Below are positions 24,994 through 33,117 of a stretch of 34,207 nucleotides of DNA, piece by piece (position 1 is the stretch's first letter; every line of letters starts with the position of its first letter). The notes under the pieces are model-generated. The model did no database searches. It saw nothing but the letters and a program-made list of their open reading frames with translations, and had not been told where the DNA came from. This stretch comes from UBA652 sp964598235 (GTDB lineage: Bacteria; Pseudomonadota; Gammaproteobacteria; Nitrosococcales; Methylophagaceae). The stretch spans positions 1-34,207 of the forward strand of contig CAZRAY010000017.1 of assembly GCA_964598235.1 (NCBI GenBank), read 5' to 3'. The translations under genes were made by a program, and so were the position numbers.

Positions 24994-26117
24994 ACTAGCG
25001 CATTAAGTTTAAGTTGTGAGGTTATTTCAGCTTCGAGTTGTTGGCGCTGCTGGTGGCAGTGTGTTTGAGAATGCCCAGAGATGAGTAAAGTGCAAATGGG
25101 TTGTGCGGGCCGTATGCGAGAGTCTGCTGTGGGTATGTCTCGGCAGGCGAATGGCCAACTGAAGTGACTAGGAATAATCACTGATTGTGTTGTTGCATAC
25201 AGGTAGCTGAGTGAACGAAATGACGCTTGTTTTGACTCGGATTCTTGGTCGAGAGATTGTTGGTGGCAAGCAGTTAGATGTGATTGGATCAAGGGATATT
25301 CAGTATGATACAGCTCAGCAGACGCACTTGGACGCGGATTGATTTCCAATAAATAGCATTTTCCCTCGTCAGAAACAATAAAGTCTAGGCTGTTGAGTCC
25401 GATTAAGCCTGTTGCGAGGGTGAGGGTATTAATTGCATGTGTTATCTGTTCGGTAATCGCCGCATCAAGTGTATAGGCGCTTTCAATACCGCCTAAACGA
25501 AACGGTGTTGTTGGGATTGGTGCGGTCCACTGCCGATTGATACCAATAAGTTGGGCATCAGTGCCATTGGCGAGAAATAAAGCACTGAGGCTGGCGCCCG
25601 TTATTTGATGTTGGAAGTAACCCTGCTCAGCTGTTGCTGCCTGGTGGGCTGGTAAAATACCGTTCCCCCCTAAGCTCGTATGGGGTTTAAATAACCAAGC
25701 GGTTTGTTGAGCAGGGCGTTGCCAGCTTAGTTCGGGAAAGGGTAATTCCAATTCAGCGAGTAGGGCAAAAAAAGTGGCTGGATGATTAATTGTTTGCAAT
25801 GTTGGCGGTGAATTTCCCATCAATTGAATATGGTCAGGGAGTTGGTCGAATAATGCGGGGTAATGTTCTATCCCCCCACCATAGATCAACTGACAAGGTT
25901 CGCCTTGACTGAGTGTGACGATGGCCTCAAGCAATTGCTCGGTGGTCAACTGGTCAAGTGGGGCTAATAAGTGCCAGCGTTCTGCCACATCACACGCATC
26001 GACATCCGCAAAGCAATCGGCTCCCCAAACACGGAAACCTGAGAAGGAAGCCGCCTGTGCTAGAAAACGAGCAGATTGTGCGATGATTAAGAGCGGTAAT
26101 ACGCGATCATTCGCCAT
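24990..26117 (-). CDS. ATP-grasp protein of the H4MPT gene cluster, unassigned substrate
   Basis: A 375-residue ATP-grasp ligase-like protein. The N-terminal Rossmann-like part includes LIYGGGIEHYPALFDQLPDH. The ATP-grasp core has the nucleotide-binding lysine in WLFKPHTSLGGNGILP and the metal-binding end GLNSLDFIV with CYLLEINPRPSAS (Glu and Asn ligands). Genes of this type recur in tetrahydromethanopterin-linked C1 clusters of methylotrophs, where they are suspected to act in cofactor synthesis, but I know of no proven reaction. The start at 26117 is 26 nt after mtdB and has only a weak ribosome site. It is the last gene of the mtdA-mptG-mtdB unit, and its stop overlaps that of the FimX-like gene by 4 nt. 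Confidence 0.78.
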   Translation of the reverse strand: MANDRVLPLLIIAQSARFLAQAASFSGFRVWGADCFADVDACDVAERWHLLAPLDQLTTEQLLEAIVTLSQGEPCQLIYGGGIEHYPALFDQLPDHIQLMGNSPPTLQTINHPATFFALLAELELPFPELSWQRPAQQTAWLFKPHTSLGGNGILPAHQAATAEQGYFQHQITGASLSALFLANGTDAQLIGINRQWTAPIPTTPFRLGGIESAYTLDAAITEQITHAINTLTLATGLIGLNSLDFIVSDEGKCYLLEINPRPSASAELYHTEYPLIQSHLTACHQQSLDQESESKQASFRSLSYLYATTQSVIIPSHFSWPFACRDIPTADSRIRPAQPICTLLISGHSQTHCHQQRQQLEAEITSQLKLNALV

Positions 26118-26143
26118 GGCACATTAATTAGGCGCGAAGCGCT

Positions 26144-27052
26144 TTAGCTAACGATTTCACGTGCGCCATCAAATGCAGCCCGGAAATCGAGATACACGGG
26201 GCCATCTGACTCTAGAGTCTTTTTAAGTAAGGCTTGTTGTAATTTATATTTAACGTTACCTACTGCCAAAGAGCCAATACCAACGGCACCTTCACTTTGA
26301 GTGGCATGAACAAGCGGGGTACCAAAATCCATTAGATCAACGCCTTCAATGCCCAACGGTGGCACAGCATTCACATCACCAGCTACTTTGAGTTGTTTGG
26401 CATCACCGAGTACCGACGCATTCAATACTTGGATCCCTGCTTTAGCGGTACAAAATACCACATCGGCATCTGCAATTAATCGTGCTTTGTCAGCATCTGA
26501 TGCGGCCGTTGTTGCTTGCAAGTCAACACCATAACGTTCTTTCGATTCATCAGCATGAGCGAGAGCAGTATCAATTGAGAAGTGGTCGACGATAGTAACA
26601 TTGGCACCTGCTTGTGCGGCAATGACGGCCGTTGCAAGGCCCACAGGGCCCGTCCCACCGAAGACAATAGCGCGTTTACCTTGATAATCGGTATTGTGCT
26701 TCTTTTTGAGTTCACTTTCAACGCAAGCAACCAATGCGGCAGCGGTGGTGAATGCGCCACTTGGATCGGCGAATACAGAGACTTCAAAAGGCGGTACCAT
26801 TGCTGCTTTAGCGGCATCCAACATATCCATGGCAAGGCCAATATCACGACCACCAATGAAAATACTGGTTTGTTTTACACCTTTTGGTCCGCGTGAAAAG
26901 ATAGTGTCTTGTGTGAGTCCCGCTACTTGGTCGAGTTCGACATTAGGATAGGGCATGAGCACATCGTAACCGGCATCTAAGGCCATATTGATATCGAATG
27001 GACTGTTATGTGTCATTGGGTCGAACATATGAATGATTGCGCGCTTTGCCAT
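26144..27052 (-). CDS. mtdB: NAD(P)-dependent methylene-tetrahydromethanopterin dehydrogenase
   Basis: MtdB oxidises methylene-H4MPT to methenyl-H4MPT in formaldehyde oxidation. The protein has 302 residues. It begins AIIHMFDPMTHNSPFDINMA, the typical MtdB opening that tells it from MtdA. VFADPSGAFTTAAALVA is the pterin-side segment, AIVFGGTGPVGLATAVIAA the dinucleotide-binding loop, and AVPPLGIEGVD the conserved C-terminal stretch. ATG at 27052 has a good AAGGAAA ribosome site. It lies 60 nt after mptG and 26 nt before the ATP-grasp gene. The presence of this gene implies that mch, fae and the fhc genes should be elsewhere in the genome. Confidence 0.93.
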   Translation of the reverse strand: MAKRAIIHMFDPMTHNSPFDINMALDAGYDVLMPYPNVELDQVAGLTQDTIFSRGPKGVKQTSIFIGGRDIGLAMDMLDAAKAAMVPPFEVSVFADPSGAFTTAAALVACVESELKKKHNTDYQGKRAIVFGGTGPVGLATAVIAAQAGANVTIVDHFSIDTALAHADESKERYGVDLQATTAASDADKARLIADADVVFCTAKAGIQVLNASVLGDAKQLKVAGDVNAVPPLGIEGVDLMDFGTPLVHATQSEGAVGIGSLAVGNVKYKLQQALLKKTLESDGPVYLDFRAAFDGAREIVS

Positions 27053-27112
27053 GCTGATTTCCTTGGTTATTGGTTATCCCGACTACATGTAGTGGCGGAA
27101 TTAAAACAACAA

Positions 27113-28123
27113 TTATACCGCGATTTCAGTGATGACCGCACCTTGGTGATTTGCTTGTGTTGTATTAATGTGTAAATTTTCAAGTGAAGGCCGTAATAGG
27201 GTAAATTGGTTTAACGCCGCCACTAACTGGTCAGCAACCTCAGCATTGCGTGCAAAAATACAGCCCGTTGGCCCCCAGGAACTTTGTGCAATCGCATCAT
27301 GCCCCAAACTAACCGCATAAGCTAGAGTTTCTGCAACATGTTGGCTGCTAAACCGTCCGCCTTGTGCGGGTGTGAAATGGTCACCGACATAGCATTGAAT
27401 GCAGTTTAAGGCATTGCCAAAAGCGGCTAAATCAGATTCAACAATGGCGGGGAGTAATTGCATTAAGGTAAGGTGGCAGATAGCTTGTGCATCGGCGGTA
27501 GGAAAGGAGGGTAAATTGTTAAACGCAGATTTTTCTTGAGAGCCATGCATGCCTTGATGTACTGGATCGCGAATCAATATAATCCGCCACTCATCAGGGA
27601 ACGTATGTTGACACAAAATAGGGGGCACAGCAGTATTAAGTTTTAATCCACCATCAAGGACAAATCCACCCTGATCAAACGTCGCAATACCAATTCCCGA
27701 CCGCATCCCACGCCCTAAATGCAAGGCTATCTCAGCGGTGCTGGCGGGTAGGTTATGTAAACGACAAAGTAGGGTGCCAATTACTAAAGTGAGTTGTGTA
27801 CCAGAACCCAAGCCAGCATGACTGGGAATGGTCGCGAGAATATCTAAATTAACGCCACGCTGTGGCCGGGGGATATCTTTACCGAGTGTTTGATAAAAAG
27901 TCGCGATTATATTTTCAGCACGTTGACATAATTCAGGGTCGCCGTGTTGCACCGTCGTCGTCGAGGCCAGCCGACCTGTAATGCTTGTTTCGAATTCAGA
28001 AATAGCTAAGCCAAAGCTACCAAATTTCCGCCCAATTTCTCCGTTCAGATCAAGGAAACCAAGATGCAGGCGTGCAGGCGCACGGATACTAACTTGTGAT
28101 GAGGGAGAATCGTGATGAGGCAA
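27113..28123 (-). CDS. mptG: Beta-ribofuranosylaminobenzene 5'-phosphate synthase
   Basis: This is the enzyme that couples p-aminobenzoate (or a hydroxybenzoate) with PRPP, with loss of CO2 and pyrophosphate, in the first committed step of the methanopterin arm. The protein has 336 residues and a GHMP-kinase-like fold. RAPARLHLGFLDLNG is the family opening and IPSHAGLGSGTQLTLVIG the glycine-rich loop. MRSGIGIATFDQGGFVLDGG and SSWGPTGCIFA are conserved further on. The start appears to be TTG at 28123, 6 nt after the mtdA-like stop; no ATG or GTG lies between it and the conserved core. Close spacing on both sides puts it inside the C1 operon. Confidence 0.9.
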   Translation of the reverse strand: MPHHDSPSSQVSIRAPARLHLGFLDLNGEIGRKFGSFGLAISEFETSITGRLASTTTVQHGDPELCQRAENIIATFYQTLGKDIPRPQRGVNLDILATIPSHAGLGSGTQLTLVIGTLLCRLHNLPASTAEIALHLGRGMRSGIGIATFDQGGFVLDGGLKLNTAVPPILCQHTFPDEWRIILIRDPVHQGMHGSQEKSAFNNLPSFPTADAQAICHLTLMQLLPAIVESDLAAFGNALNCIQCYVGDHFTPAQGGRFSSQHVAETLAYAVSLGHDAIAQSSWGPTGCIFARNAEVADQLVAALNQFTLLRPSLENLHINTTQANHQGAVITEIAV

Positions 28124-28129
28124 GGTAAC

Positions 28130-28996
28130 TTAACTTTGGTTATCAATAGTGTTGGCAATATCGTAGATCGTGGTTTCATCAAGAAATAGATCGTTACTTT
28201 CAAATAAGGAGGCGACGGCGGCACGGTGCACTTTCATCTTGAAATTACCAATGGCAATCGCACCATAAAAAGCAACACCTTGTTTTTCTACACCATCATC
28301 CATGATGTCAATGTCTTCAACACCAAGTGGTGGTAATGCATTTACATCGGCCAATACGGCTAAGGGTTGGCTACTAGACCAGGCTGCTTTAGAGAGCACA
28401 CATACGCCCGCCGGACCTGCACCAATAGCAATATGAGCATCACTCAAATGTTGTTTAATATCATCATCATTTGCAGCTTCACCAGGTGTGACATTAACAT
28501 CATAAACTGCCTGAATTTGGCTGGTAATAATTTTAGCGCGAGTGAGGCTGCGTGAGGTAATAACGACTTCACGGGCGCCTTCTTTAACAAAATAGAGTGC
28601 AGCGCGCTGGCCGACAGGACCAGAACCAATGATAACGACTTTTTTATCTTTCACATCATAATTTGATAATACTTTACGCACGACAGCTGCTGCCGTTGTA
28701 TTCGATCCATTTGGGTCGAGCATCACAGAAACACGCACAGGTCCAAAAAAAGCTTTTTTTACTGCGCGGCCAACCGAATCCGTTGCACTGACATCTGAGC
28801 CGCCAATGAAAATAGCACTGTTTTTGAGCTTGCTGCCGCCTCGGGTAAAGATCATGCCATGCACTAATCCTGTTACATTCTCACGTGTGATGCCGCCATG
28901 GCTCAGCAAATTATCTGCGCCAGAATCATAAGCAACCACAGAATCGAATGCGCTCGGCATGGGGTCAGTATCAAGGTGTAGCAACAGTTTCTTCAT
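28130..28996 (-). CDS. mtdA: Methylene-H4MPT/methylene-H4F dehydrogenase, MtdA-like
   Basis: A 288-residue protein, the same length as MtdA of Methylorubrum extorquens. The matching pattern runs LLLHLDTDPMPSAFDSVVAY, TRGGSKLKNSAIFIGGSDVS, LDPNGSNTTAAAVV, the NADP loop VVIIGSGPVGQRAALYF, ALPPLGVEDID and KMKVHRAAVASLFES. MtdA is NADP-specific and acts on methylene-tetrahydrofolate and methylene-H4MPT. A MtdC-type activity (H4MPT only) is the main alternative. ATG 28996 has an AAGGA ribosome site. It is the first gene of the operon, followed by mptG, mtdB and the ATP-grasp gene. Having it beside mtdB is unusual compared with M. extorquens, where mtdA sits with serine-cycle genes. Confidence 0.86.
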   Translation of the reverse strand: MKKLLLHLDTDPMPSAFDSVVAYDSGADNLLSHGGITRENVTGLVHGMIFTRGGSKLKNSAIFIGGSDVSATDSVGRAVKKAFFGPVRVSVMLDPNGSNTTAAAVVRKVLSNYDVKDKKVVIIGSGPVGQRAALYFVKEGAREVVITSRSLTRAKIITSQIQAVYDVNVTPGEAANDDDIKQHLSDAHIAIGAGPAGVCVLSKAAWSSSQPLAVLADVNALPPLGVEDIDIMDDGVEKQGVAFYGAIAIGNFKMKVHRAAVASLFESNDLFLDETTIYDIANTIDNQS

Positions 28997-29128
28997 TGAA
29001 TGGTCCTTAAGCGTGCAGAATATTATATTAGGTGGTAGAGTTTACCCGATGTCAGGCATAAGAGGGAACTTGTTATACTCGCTACAGTCTGTGAATAGGT
29101 ACATTATCGATTTATTTAGGAGAAAAAA

Positions 29129-29503
29129 ATGAAGAAAGCGGGATTAGTATTGCTGATGAGTACAATGATCGGCGCCCCATTGGGTGTAATGGCTGAAAGT
29201 AACACGACAAGTAGAAATGATTACCCAACCGATATGCGGGTGAAATATGTATTAGATTGTATGGATCGTAATGCTAAAATGAATGTGTATGAATCAGTCC
29301 ATAAATGTTCTTGCGTGATTGACAAAGTGGCTGAAAAATTAACAATACGTGAATTTGAAGATGGCGCAGTCACCTTTCGATTAAAAAATCTGCCTGCAGA
29401 CCGGGGTGGCGTATTCAGAGATAATGATGATGCGCAAGAGAGCTTGGTGAGTTTAAAGCAAGTTCAAGCGGAAGCATATGATGCCTGCCGGATAAAAAGG
29501 TAA
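29129..29503 (+). CDS. Small secreted cysteine protein, unknown function
   Basis: A 124-residue protein with a signal peptide (MKKAGLVLLMSTMIGAPLGVMA) and a strong ribosome site, AGGAG, before ATG 29129. The mature domain of about 100 residues has a conserved-looking four-cysteine pattern: LDCMDRN, then HKCSCVIDKVAEKL, then a C-terminal DACRIKR. After the second pair comes IREFEDGAV, and then a Gly/Asp-rich loop, LPADRGGVFRDND. I have the impression that similar KCSC proteins occur in other proteobacteria, but I know no function. It is divergent from the H4MPT operon and convergent with the SoxYZ-like carrier, with a shared terminator between them. Confidence 0.65.
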   Translation: MKKAGLVLLMSTMIGAPLGVMAESNTTSRNDYPTDMRVKYVLDCMDRNAKMNVYESVHKCSCVIDKVAEKLTIREFEDGAVTFRLKNLPADRGGVFRDNDDAQESLVSLKQVQAEAYDACRIKR

Positions 29504-29521
29504 TCTAGAAATAAAGTGTAT

Positions 29522-29552
29522 AAAAAAAGGCCGCATAAAAGCGGCCTTTTTT
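29522..29552. terminator. Bidirectional intrinsic terminator
   Basis: AAAAAAAGGCCGC, loop ATAAAA, GCGGCCTTTTTT: a GC core flanked by A and T runs, so it works on both strands. It lies between the convergent small Cys protein (ends 29503) and the SoxYZ-like gene (ends 29571). Confidence 0.93.
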
Positions 29553-29570
29553 ATGGATATTGTTTAGCGA

Positions 29571-30362
29571 TTAAATTTCTTTTTCACCTGAAAATTCTTG
29601 GGCTTTCGAATCGACCACATCCGCTTTTAAATTACCGGGTTCAGTCGGAATGAAAGTAAACCGTAAACTAGGGTCTTCACTCACTGAGATACCTGCATCA
29701 AGCTGAATCAGCTGTTCATCATTGTAGCTGACAGTCATTTTTTGTACATAGTGCGCAGCGATATATTGACGTGATGCTTGGTCAAACTGTAAGCCATTAT
29801 AGTTAGGGTGGCTCACAATAACTTGTGCTTGTACCGGTTCACCGACAACCGGTTTACGCATTCTAATTTGCATTTTACCTAAGCGGGCTAATGCCGCCGC
29901 CGCATCTTTACCCGCAGGGGCACTACACCCACCTGACGCTTTCACAAAGTTACTCACCATATGAAGCGACCCATCATTCATTTCAGCGATAGCGCGAACA
30001 AAGGTATATTGGTCAACTCGCATACGTGTTGAAATATCAATTAAACCTAGTTTAGGTGATAGCGTGAAATTAGCAGAATAAGGTTGTGGATTATTATCAA
30101 TAATAATATGCAAGTTTTTAATATACTTATCTGCGGTTTGTGGCACTAATGACTTAATAGTAATGGGCACAATGGCGGCATCTTCTGCGCGTTTGGGGGT
30201 TTCTAAAACTAAGAAGTCAGTCGCATCCTCGCGGATTTCTTTATCCCCAAAGTGTTCAATCTTAAGCGATGGCCATAGTGGCTCTTTAGGGGTCACGGCG
30301 CTCGCATTAAAGCTCACAAACGCTAGACTTAAGGCCAATAGGCCGATAATTTTGTGTAACAT
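29571..30362 (-). CDS. Quinoprotein dehydrogenase-associated SoxYZ-like carrier
   Basis: A 263-residue periplasmic protein joining a SoxY-like and a SoxZ-like domain. The start is ATG 30362, 4 nt after GGAGAG; a TTG four codons upstream is weaker. The signal peptide ends near NASA (about residue 21). The SoxY-like half (about 30-150) ends KASGGCSAP, with the carrier cysteine at 146, in place of the GGCGG of true SoxY. The SoxZ-like half (about 160-260) has MRKPVVGEPVQAQVIVSHPN and ends FTFIPTEPGNL. Fused carriers of this type are found in methylotrophs near PQQ alcohol dehydrogenases and not with sulfur-oxidation genes. A metallohydrolase of the matching type lies 73 nt upstream and xoxF about 2.8 kb away. 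The cargo is unknown. Confidence 0.87.
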   Translation of the reverse strand: MLHKIIGLLALSLAFVSFNASAVTPKEPLWPSLKIEHFGDKEIREDATDFLVLETPKRAEDAAIVPITIKSLVPQTADKYIKNLHIIIDNNPQPYSANFTLSPKLGLIDISTRMRVDQYTFVRAIAEMNDGSLHMVSNFVKASGGCSAPAGKDAAAALARLGKMQIRMRKPVVGEPVQAQVIVSHPNYNGLQFDQASRQYIAAHYVQKMTVSYNDEQLIQLDAGISVSEDPSLRFTFIPTEPGNLKADVVDSKAQEFSGEKEI

Positions 30363-30435
30363 TATTCTCTCCAAATAATTAACTTAAATTTACTTGCTGT
30401 TTTGGGTGTTCGTACGCTTAATCTAAGGTGCCAAG

Positions 30436-31404
30436 CTATTCCCATTCCAATTCGGTAAAAGCAGCAGTAACATTTCGACGATGATATTGTGGGAAAAGTT
30501 CCCAGTTATCTTGTTCTGATTGTCCTACTTGCTCTGTAGCTTGTTGTATCGTAGCAAAATCTGCGATTAAAGTACGTACTTCATCACGCACTGTTTCAAA
30601 ATAATGCTGTTGTTTTGCTAATCCTGCTTTCCATTGATCAGAGCTAGCGGTGCCATGGCCCGGAATAACATAGGAAAAATCAGCTTGCTGCAATTCTGCC
30701 ATAATTTGCAGCCAATTCGTTAAATTGCCATCAAGCACAGGGATCCGCTCCATGAATAATAAGTCACCCGTCCAGAAAGTGTTACTTGTTTGGTCAAGCA
30801 CAGTGATATCGTGATCAGTGTGTGCCGTTACGTATGCTTTGAAGGTTAAGAGACGGTTACCGAGGTCAACGGTAACGGGTGTGTCGACAGGCACGGTGAG
30901 CGTCGGTGTAATAAATTCAATCCCTTCGTAATCTTCTTCGAAAATATCACGGAAGGTCCGTTCAAAAGGGACTTGGCGTGCATTCATTGCCGCAGTCAAT
31001 TTTTCATGGCCAACAAACTTAGGATTATCTGCTTTGAATGCGGCGTTACCAAAGGTGTGATCTGGGTGCGTGTGGGTATTGATCACATAACAAACGGGTA
31101 AATCAGTTTGTGCAGCCACTGCTTTGCGTAATTTAACGCCTTCGAGATAACTACCGCCACTATCAATTACAGCGACGCATTGTTCCCCAACTACAAAACT
31201 CATATTGCCAATCGCGCCGATGTTCTCTTTAGAAGCATCTTGATGGATGCCTTTATGATAGAAAATACCCTCGGTAATTTGGATAATAGGATAATCAGGA
31301 TCGGCGACGACAGCGGATGGTTCTGAATCACAGGATGTGAGCAGGAATGTTATTGTCGCAATGGCGGCGAGGGTGGTGATGTGGTGTCGTAATTTCATAT
31401 TCAT
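30436..31404 (-). CDS. Quinoprotein relay system zinc metallohydrolase (type 2-like)
   Basis: A 322-residue metallo-beta-lactamase-fold lipoprotein. The lipobox is LLTSC (Cys25). The zinc motif is NTHTHPDHTFGN (His111, His113, Asp115, His116), followed by TAHTDHDITVLD, TFWTGDLLF with its Asp, and VIPGHGTAS with the last His. It belongs with the SoxH-related hydrolases that accompany quinoprotein systems. Two ATG codons, at 31404 and 31398, are close together after GAGAGA and either could be used. It precedes the SoxYZ-like carrier by 73 nt on the same strand, so the two probably form an operon; a hydrolase releasing something from the carrier cysteine is a reasonable but untested idea. It is divergent from gltX. 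Confidence 0.86.
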   Translation of the reverse strand: MNMKLRHHITTLAAIATITFLLTSCDSEPSAVVADPDYPIIQITEGIFYHKGIHQDASKENIGAIGNMSFVVGEQCVAVIDSGGSYLEGVKLRKAVAAQTDLPVCYVINTHTHPDHTFGNAAFKADNPKFVGHEKLTAAMNARQVPFERTFRDIFEEDYEGIEFITPTLTVPVDTPVTVDLGNRLLTFKAYVTAHTDHDITVLDQTSNTFWTGDLLFMERIPVLDGNLTNWLQIMAELQQADFSYVIPGHGTASSDQWKAGLAKQQHYFETVRDEVRTLIADFATIQQATEQVGQSEQDNWELFPQYHRRNVTAAFTELEWE

Positions 31405-31492
31405 TCTCTCAAGTTTGTTCGATGTGAATAGTCGTCTGACTGTTACAATACTCCATTTGTTTCAGTTAGTTTTAAGTTTAGAGAATTTAGTT

Positions 31493-32896
31493 ATGACAGT
31501 ATGTACACGGTTTGCCCCTAGCCCAACGGGTTATCTTCATGTAGGTGGTGCACGCACCGCTTTATTTTCTTGGCTTTATGCACGCAAGCATCAGGGTCAA
31601 TTTATTCTGCGGATTGAAGATACCGATTTGGCACGATCGACACCTGAATCGGTTGACGCGATTTTAGAAGGGATGGCTTGGTTGGGTTTGGACTATGACC
31701 AAGGGCCTTATTATCAAACCCAGCGTTTTGATCGGTATAAAGAAGTGATCAGCCAATTGCTCGACCAAGGTGATGCCTATTATTGTTATTGCTCAAAAGA
31801 AGAATTAGATGAACGCCGTGAGCAACAGCGCGCCAATAAAGAAAAACCACGCTATGATGGTCGCTGTCGGCACCTGACTGAGCCACGTGCGGGCGTAGAA
31901 CCTGTGATTCGGTTTAAAAACCCAACAGCAGGTGACACGGTGGTGCATGATTTAGTGCGAGGTGATATCGTATTTAATAATGGTGAACTAGACGATCTGA
32001 TTATTGCACGTTCAGATAGTTCGCCAACATACAATCTGACCGTCGTGGTTGATGATTTAGATATGGGCTTAACCCATGTGATTCGAGGCGATGACCATCT
32101 TAATAATTCACCTCGCCAACTCAATATATTTAATGCACTCGATGCGCAGCCGCCTATTTTTGCCCATTTGCCGATGATTCTTGGCTCGGATGGTGCGAGG
32201 TTGTCTAAGCGGCATGGTGCGGTCAGCGTGATGCATTACCGAGATGAAGGTTTTTTGCCAGAGGCATTGCTTAATTATTTGGTACGCTTAGGTTGGTCGC
32301 ATGGTGACCAAGAAGTGTTTAGCATCGATGAGATGATTGCATTGTTTGAATTAGAAGATGTGAATAAGTCAGCATCGACTTTTAATCCCGACAAGTTGCT
32401 CTGGCTGAATCAACACTATATTAAAGAGAGTACCGCAGCCCATATTGCCGAACACCTAGAGTGGCATATGGTCCAACGTAAAATTGATTTAAGCCAAGGG
32501 CCTGCGTTAGTGGATGTCGTCGTGATACAGCAAGATCGCGCTAAGACCTTGGTAGAGATGGCTGATAATAGCCGTTGGTTCTATGAAACGATAGCGGCTT
32601 ATGATGAAAAAGCGGCCAAGAAACACTTTAAACCAGAAACCGTCGCTGTTCTAGAAGATATGCTGGCGCGTTTGGATGCCCTGCTTGAATGGGAAGCAGA
32701 GCCGATACATGAGCAGATAAAAGACTGCGCAACAGATAGAGCGTTAGGCATGGGAAAAATTGCCCAGCCAATTCGGGTGGCAATCACAGGTAATACGGTA
32801 TCACCGTCTATCGATGTCACCCTAAAAGTGCTCGGAAAAGTGCGCGTGATGGCACGAATAGCACAAGCGATTCATTGGATTAACGATCAGGCATAA
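31493..32896 (+). CDS. gltX: Glutamyl-tRNA synthetase
   Basis: GltX, class I synthetase charging tRNA-Glu, 467 residues (E. coli 471). It begins MTVCTRFAPSPTGYLHVGGA with the HIGH-type motif YLHVGG. The KMSKS-type motif is ARLSKRHGA near residue 240. The catalytic insertion FILRIEDTDLARS and the C-terminal anticodon-binding helices are complete. Cys residues in CYCSKEELDERREQQ and GRCRHL may be the zinc-type knot. The open frame extends upstream to 31337, but that part overlaps the metallohydrolase gene and is not synthetase-like; ATG 31493 is the family start. Confidence 0.97.
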   Translation: MTVCTRFAPSPTGYLHVGGARTALFSWLYARKHQGQFILRIEDTDLARSTPESVDAILEGMAWLGLDYDQGPYYQTQRFDRYKEVISQLLDQGDAYYCYCSKEELDERREQQRANKEKPRYDGRCRHLTEPRAGVEPVIRFKNPTAGDTVVHDLVRGDIVFNNGELDDLIIARSDSSPTYNLTVVVDDLDMGLTHVIRGDDHLNNSPRQLNIFNALDAQPPIFAHLPMILGSDGARLSKRHGAVSVMHYRDEGFLPEALLNYLVRLGWSHGDQEVFSIDEMIALFELEDVNKSASTFNPDKLLWLNQHYIKESTAAHIAEHLEWHMVQRKIDLSQGPALVDVVVIQQDRAKTLVEMADNSRWFYETIAAYDEKAAKKHFKPETVAVLEDMLARLDALLEWEAEPIHEQIKDCATDRALGMGKIAQPIRVAITGNTVSPSIDVTLKVLGKVRVMARIAQAIHWINDQA

Positions 32897-32942
32897 GGAT
32901 CTAACGATATAAAATTATATTGTTTTTCAGTGGCTTATAGCA

Positions 32943-32976
32943 TCGGGAGGTTTTTCCCGAAAAAGACAGGGAAAAA
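32943..32976 (+). promoter_or_regulatory. Two overlapping inverted repeats upstream of xoxF
   Basis: TCGGGA-GGTTTT-TCCCGA (32943-32960) is a 6-bp inverted repeat. TTTTTCCC (32951-32958) also pairs with GGGAAAAA (32969-32976) as a perfect 8-bp repeat with a 10-nt spacer. The two share the same TCCC bases, so only one can form as a hairpin at a time. The element lies between gltX and xoxF, about 25 nt before a candidate -35 box. No T run follows on the plus strand, so it is unlikely to end gltX transcription in the ordinary way. A protein-binding site is the other reading. Confidence 0.45.
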
Positions 32977-33001
32977 TACCTAAATAATTTGAGGAAAGTG
33001 C

Positions 33002-33086
33002 TTGACGGATGAATTAAGGGGGATTAAGGTGGCTGAACGCATGGGGTTCAGATGTTTGAATTTTTCATGTCGTAAAAAACAATAAT
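33002..33086 (+). promoter_or_regulatory. Candidate xoxF promoters
   Basis: Two weak sigma-70 candidates are seen. First, TTGACG (33002-33007) with TAAGGT (33025-33030) at 17 nt; the -10 is poor. Second, TTGAAT (33056-33061) with AATAAT (33081-33086) at 19 nt; this would leave a leader of about 24 nt before the xoxF ATG at 33118. The leader carries a strong GAGGAAA ribosome site. Neither candidate is decisive, and an activator-dependent promoter would be expected for a regulated methanol dehydrogenase. Confidence 0.35.
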
Positions 33087-33117
33087 ATTATTATTTTAAG
33101 TGAATAGAGGAAATCTC

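Noticed and set aside
29571..31404. Thiosulfate-oxidising Sox system
   Set aside because: No soxA, soxX, soxB or soxCD is present; the carrier is a fused SoxYZ-like form with GGCSAP in place of GGCGG, as in quinoprotein-associated carriers.
31337..31492. Upstream extension of gltX
   Set aside because: It overlaps the start of the metallohydrolase gene and is not synthetase-like. The family N-terminus begins at 31493.
32943..32960. Intrinsic terminator of gltX
   Set aside because: The stem is only 6 bp and is followed by an A-rich stretch, not T, on the plus strand.
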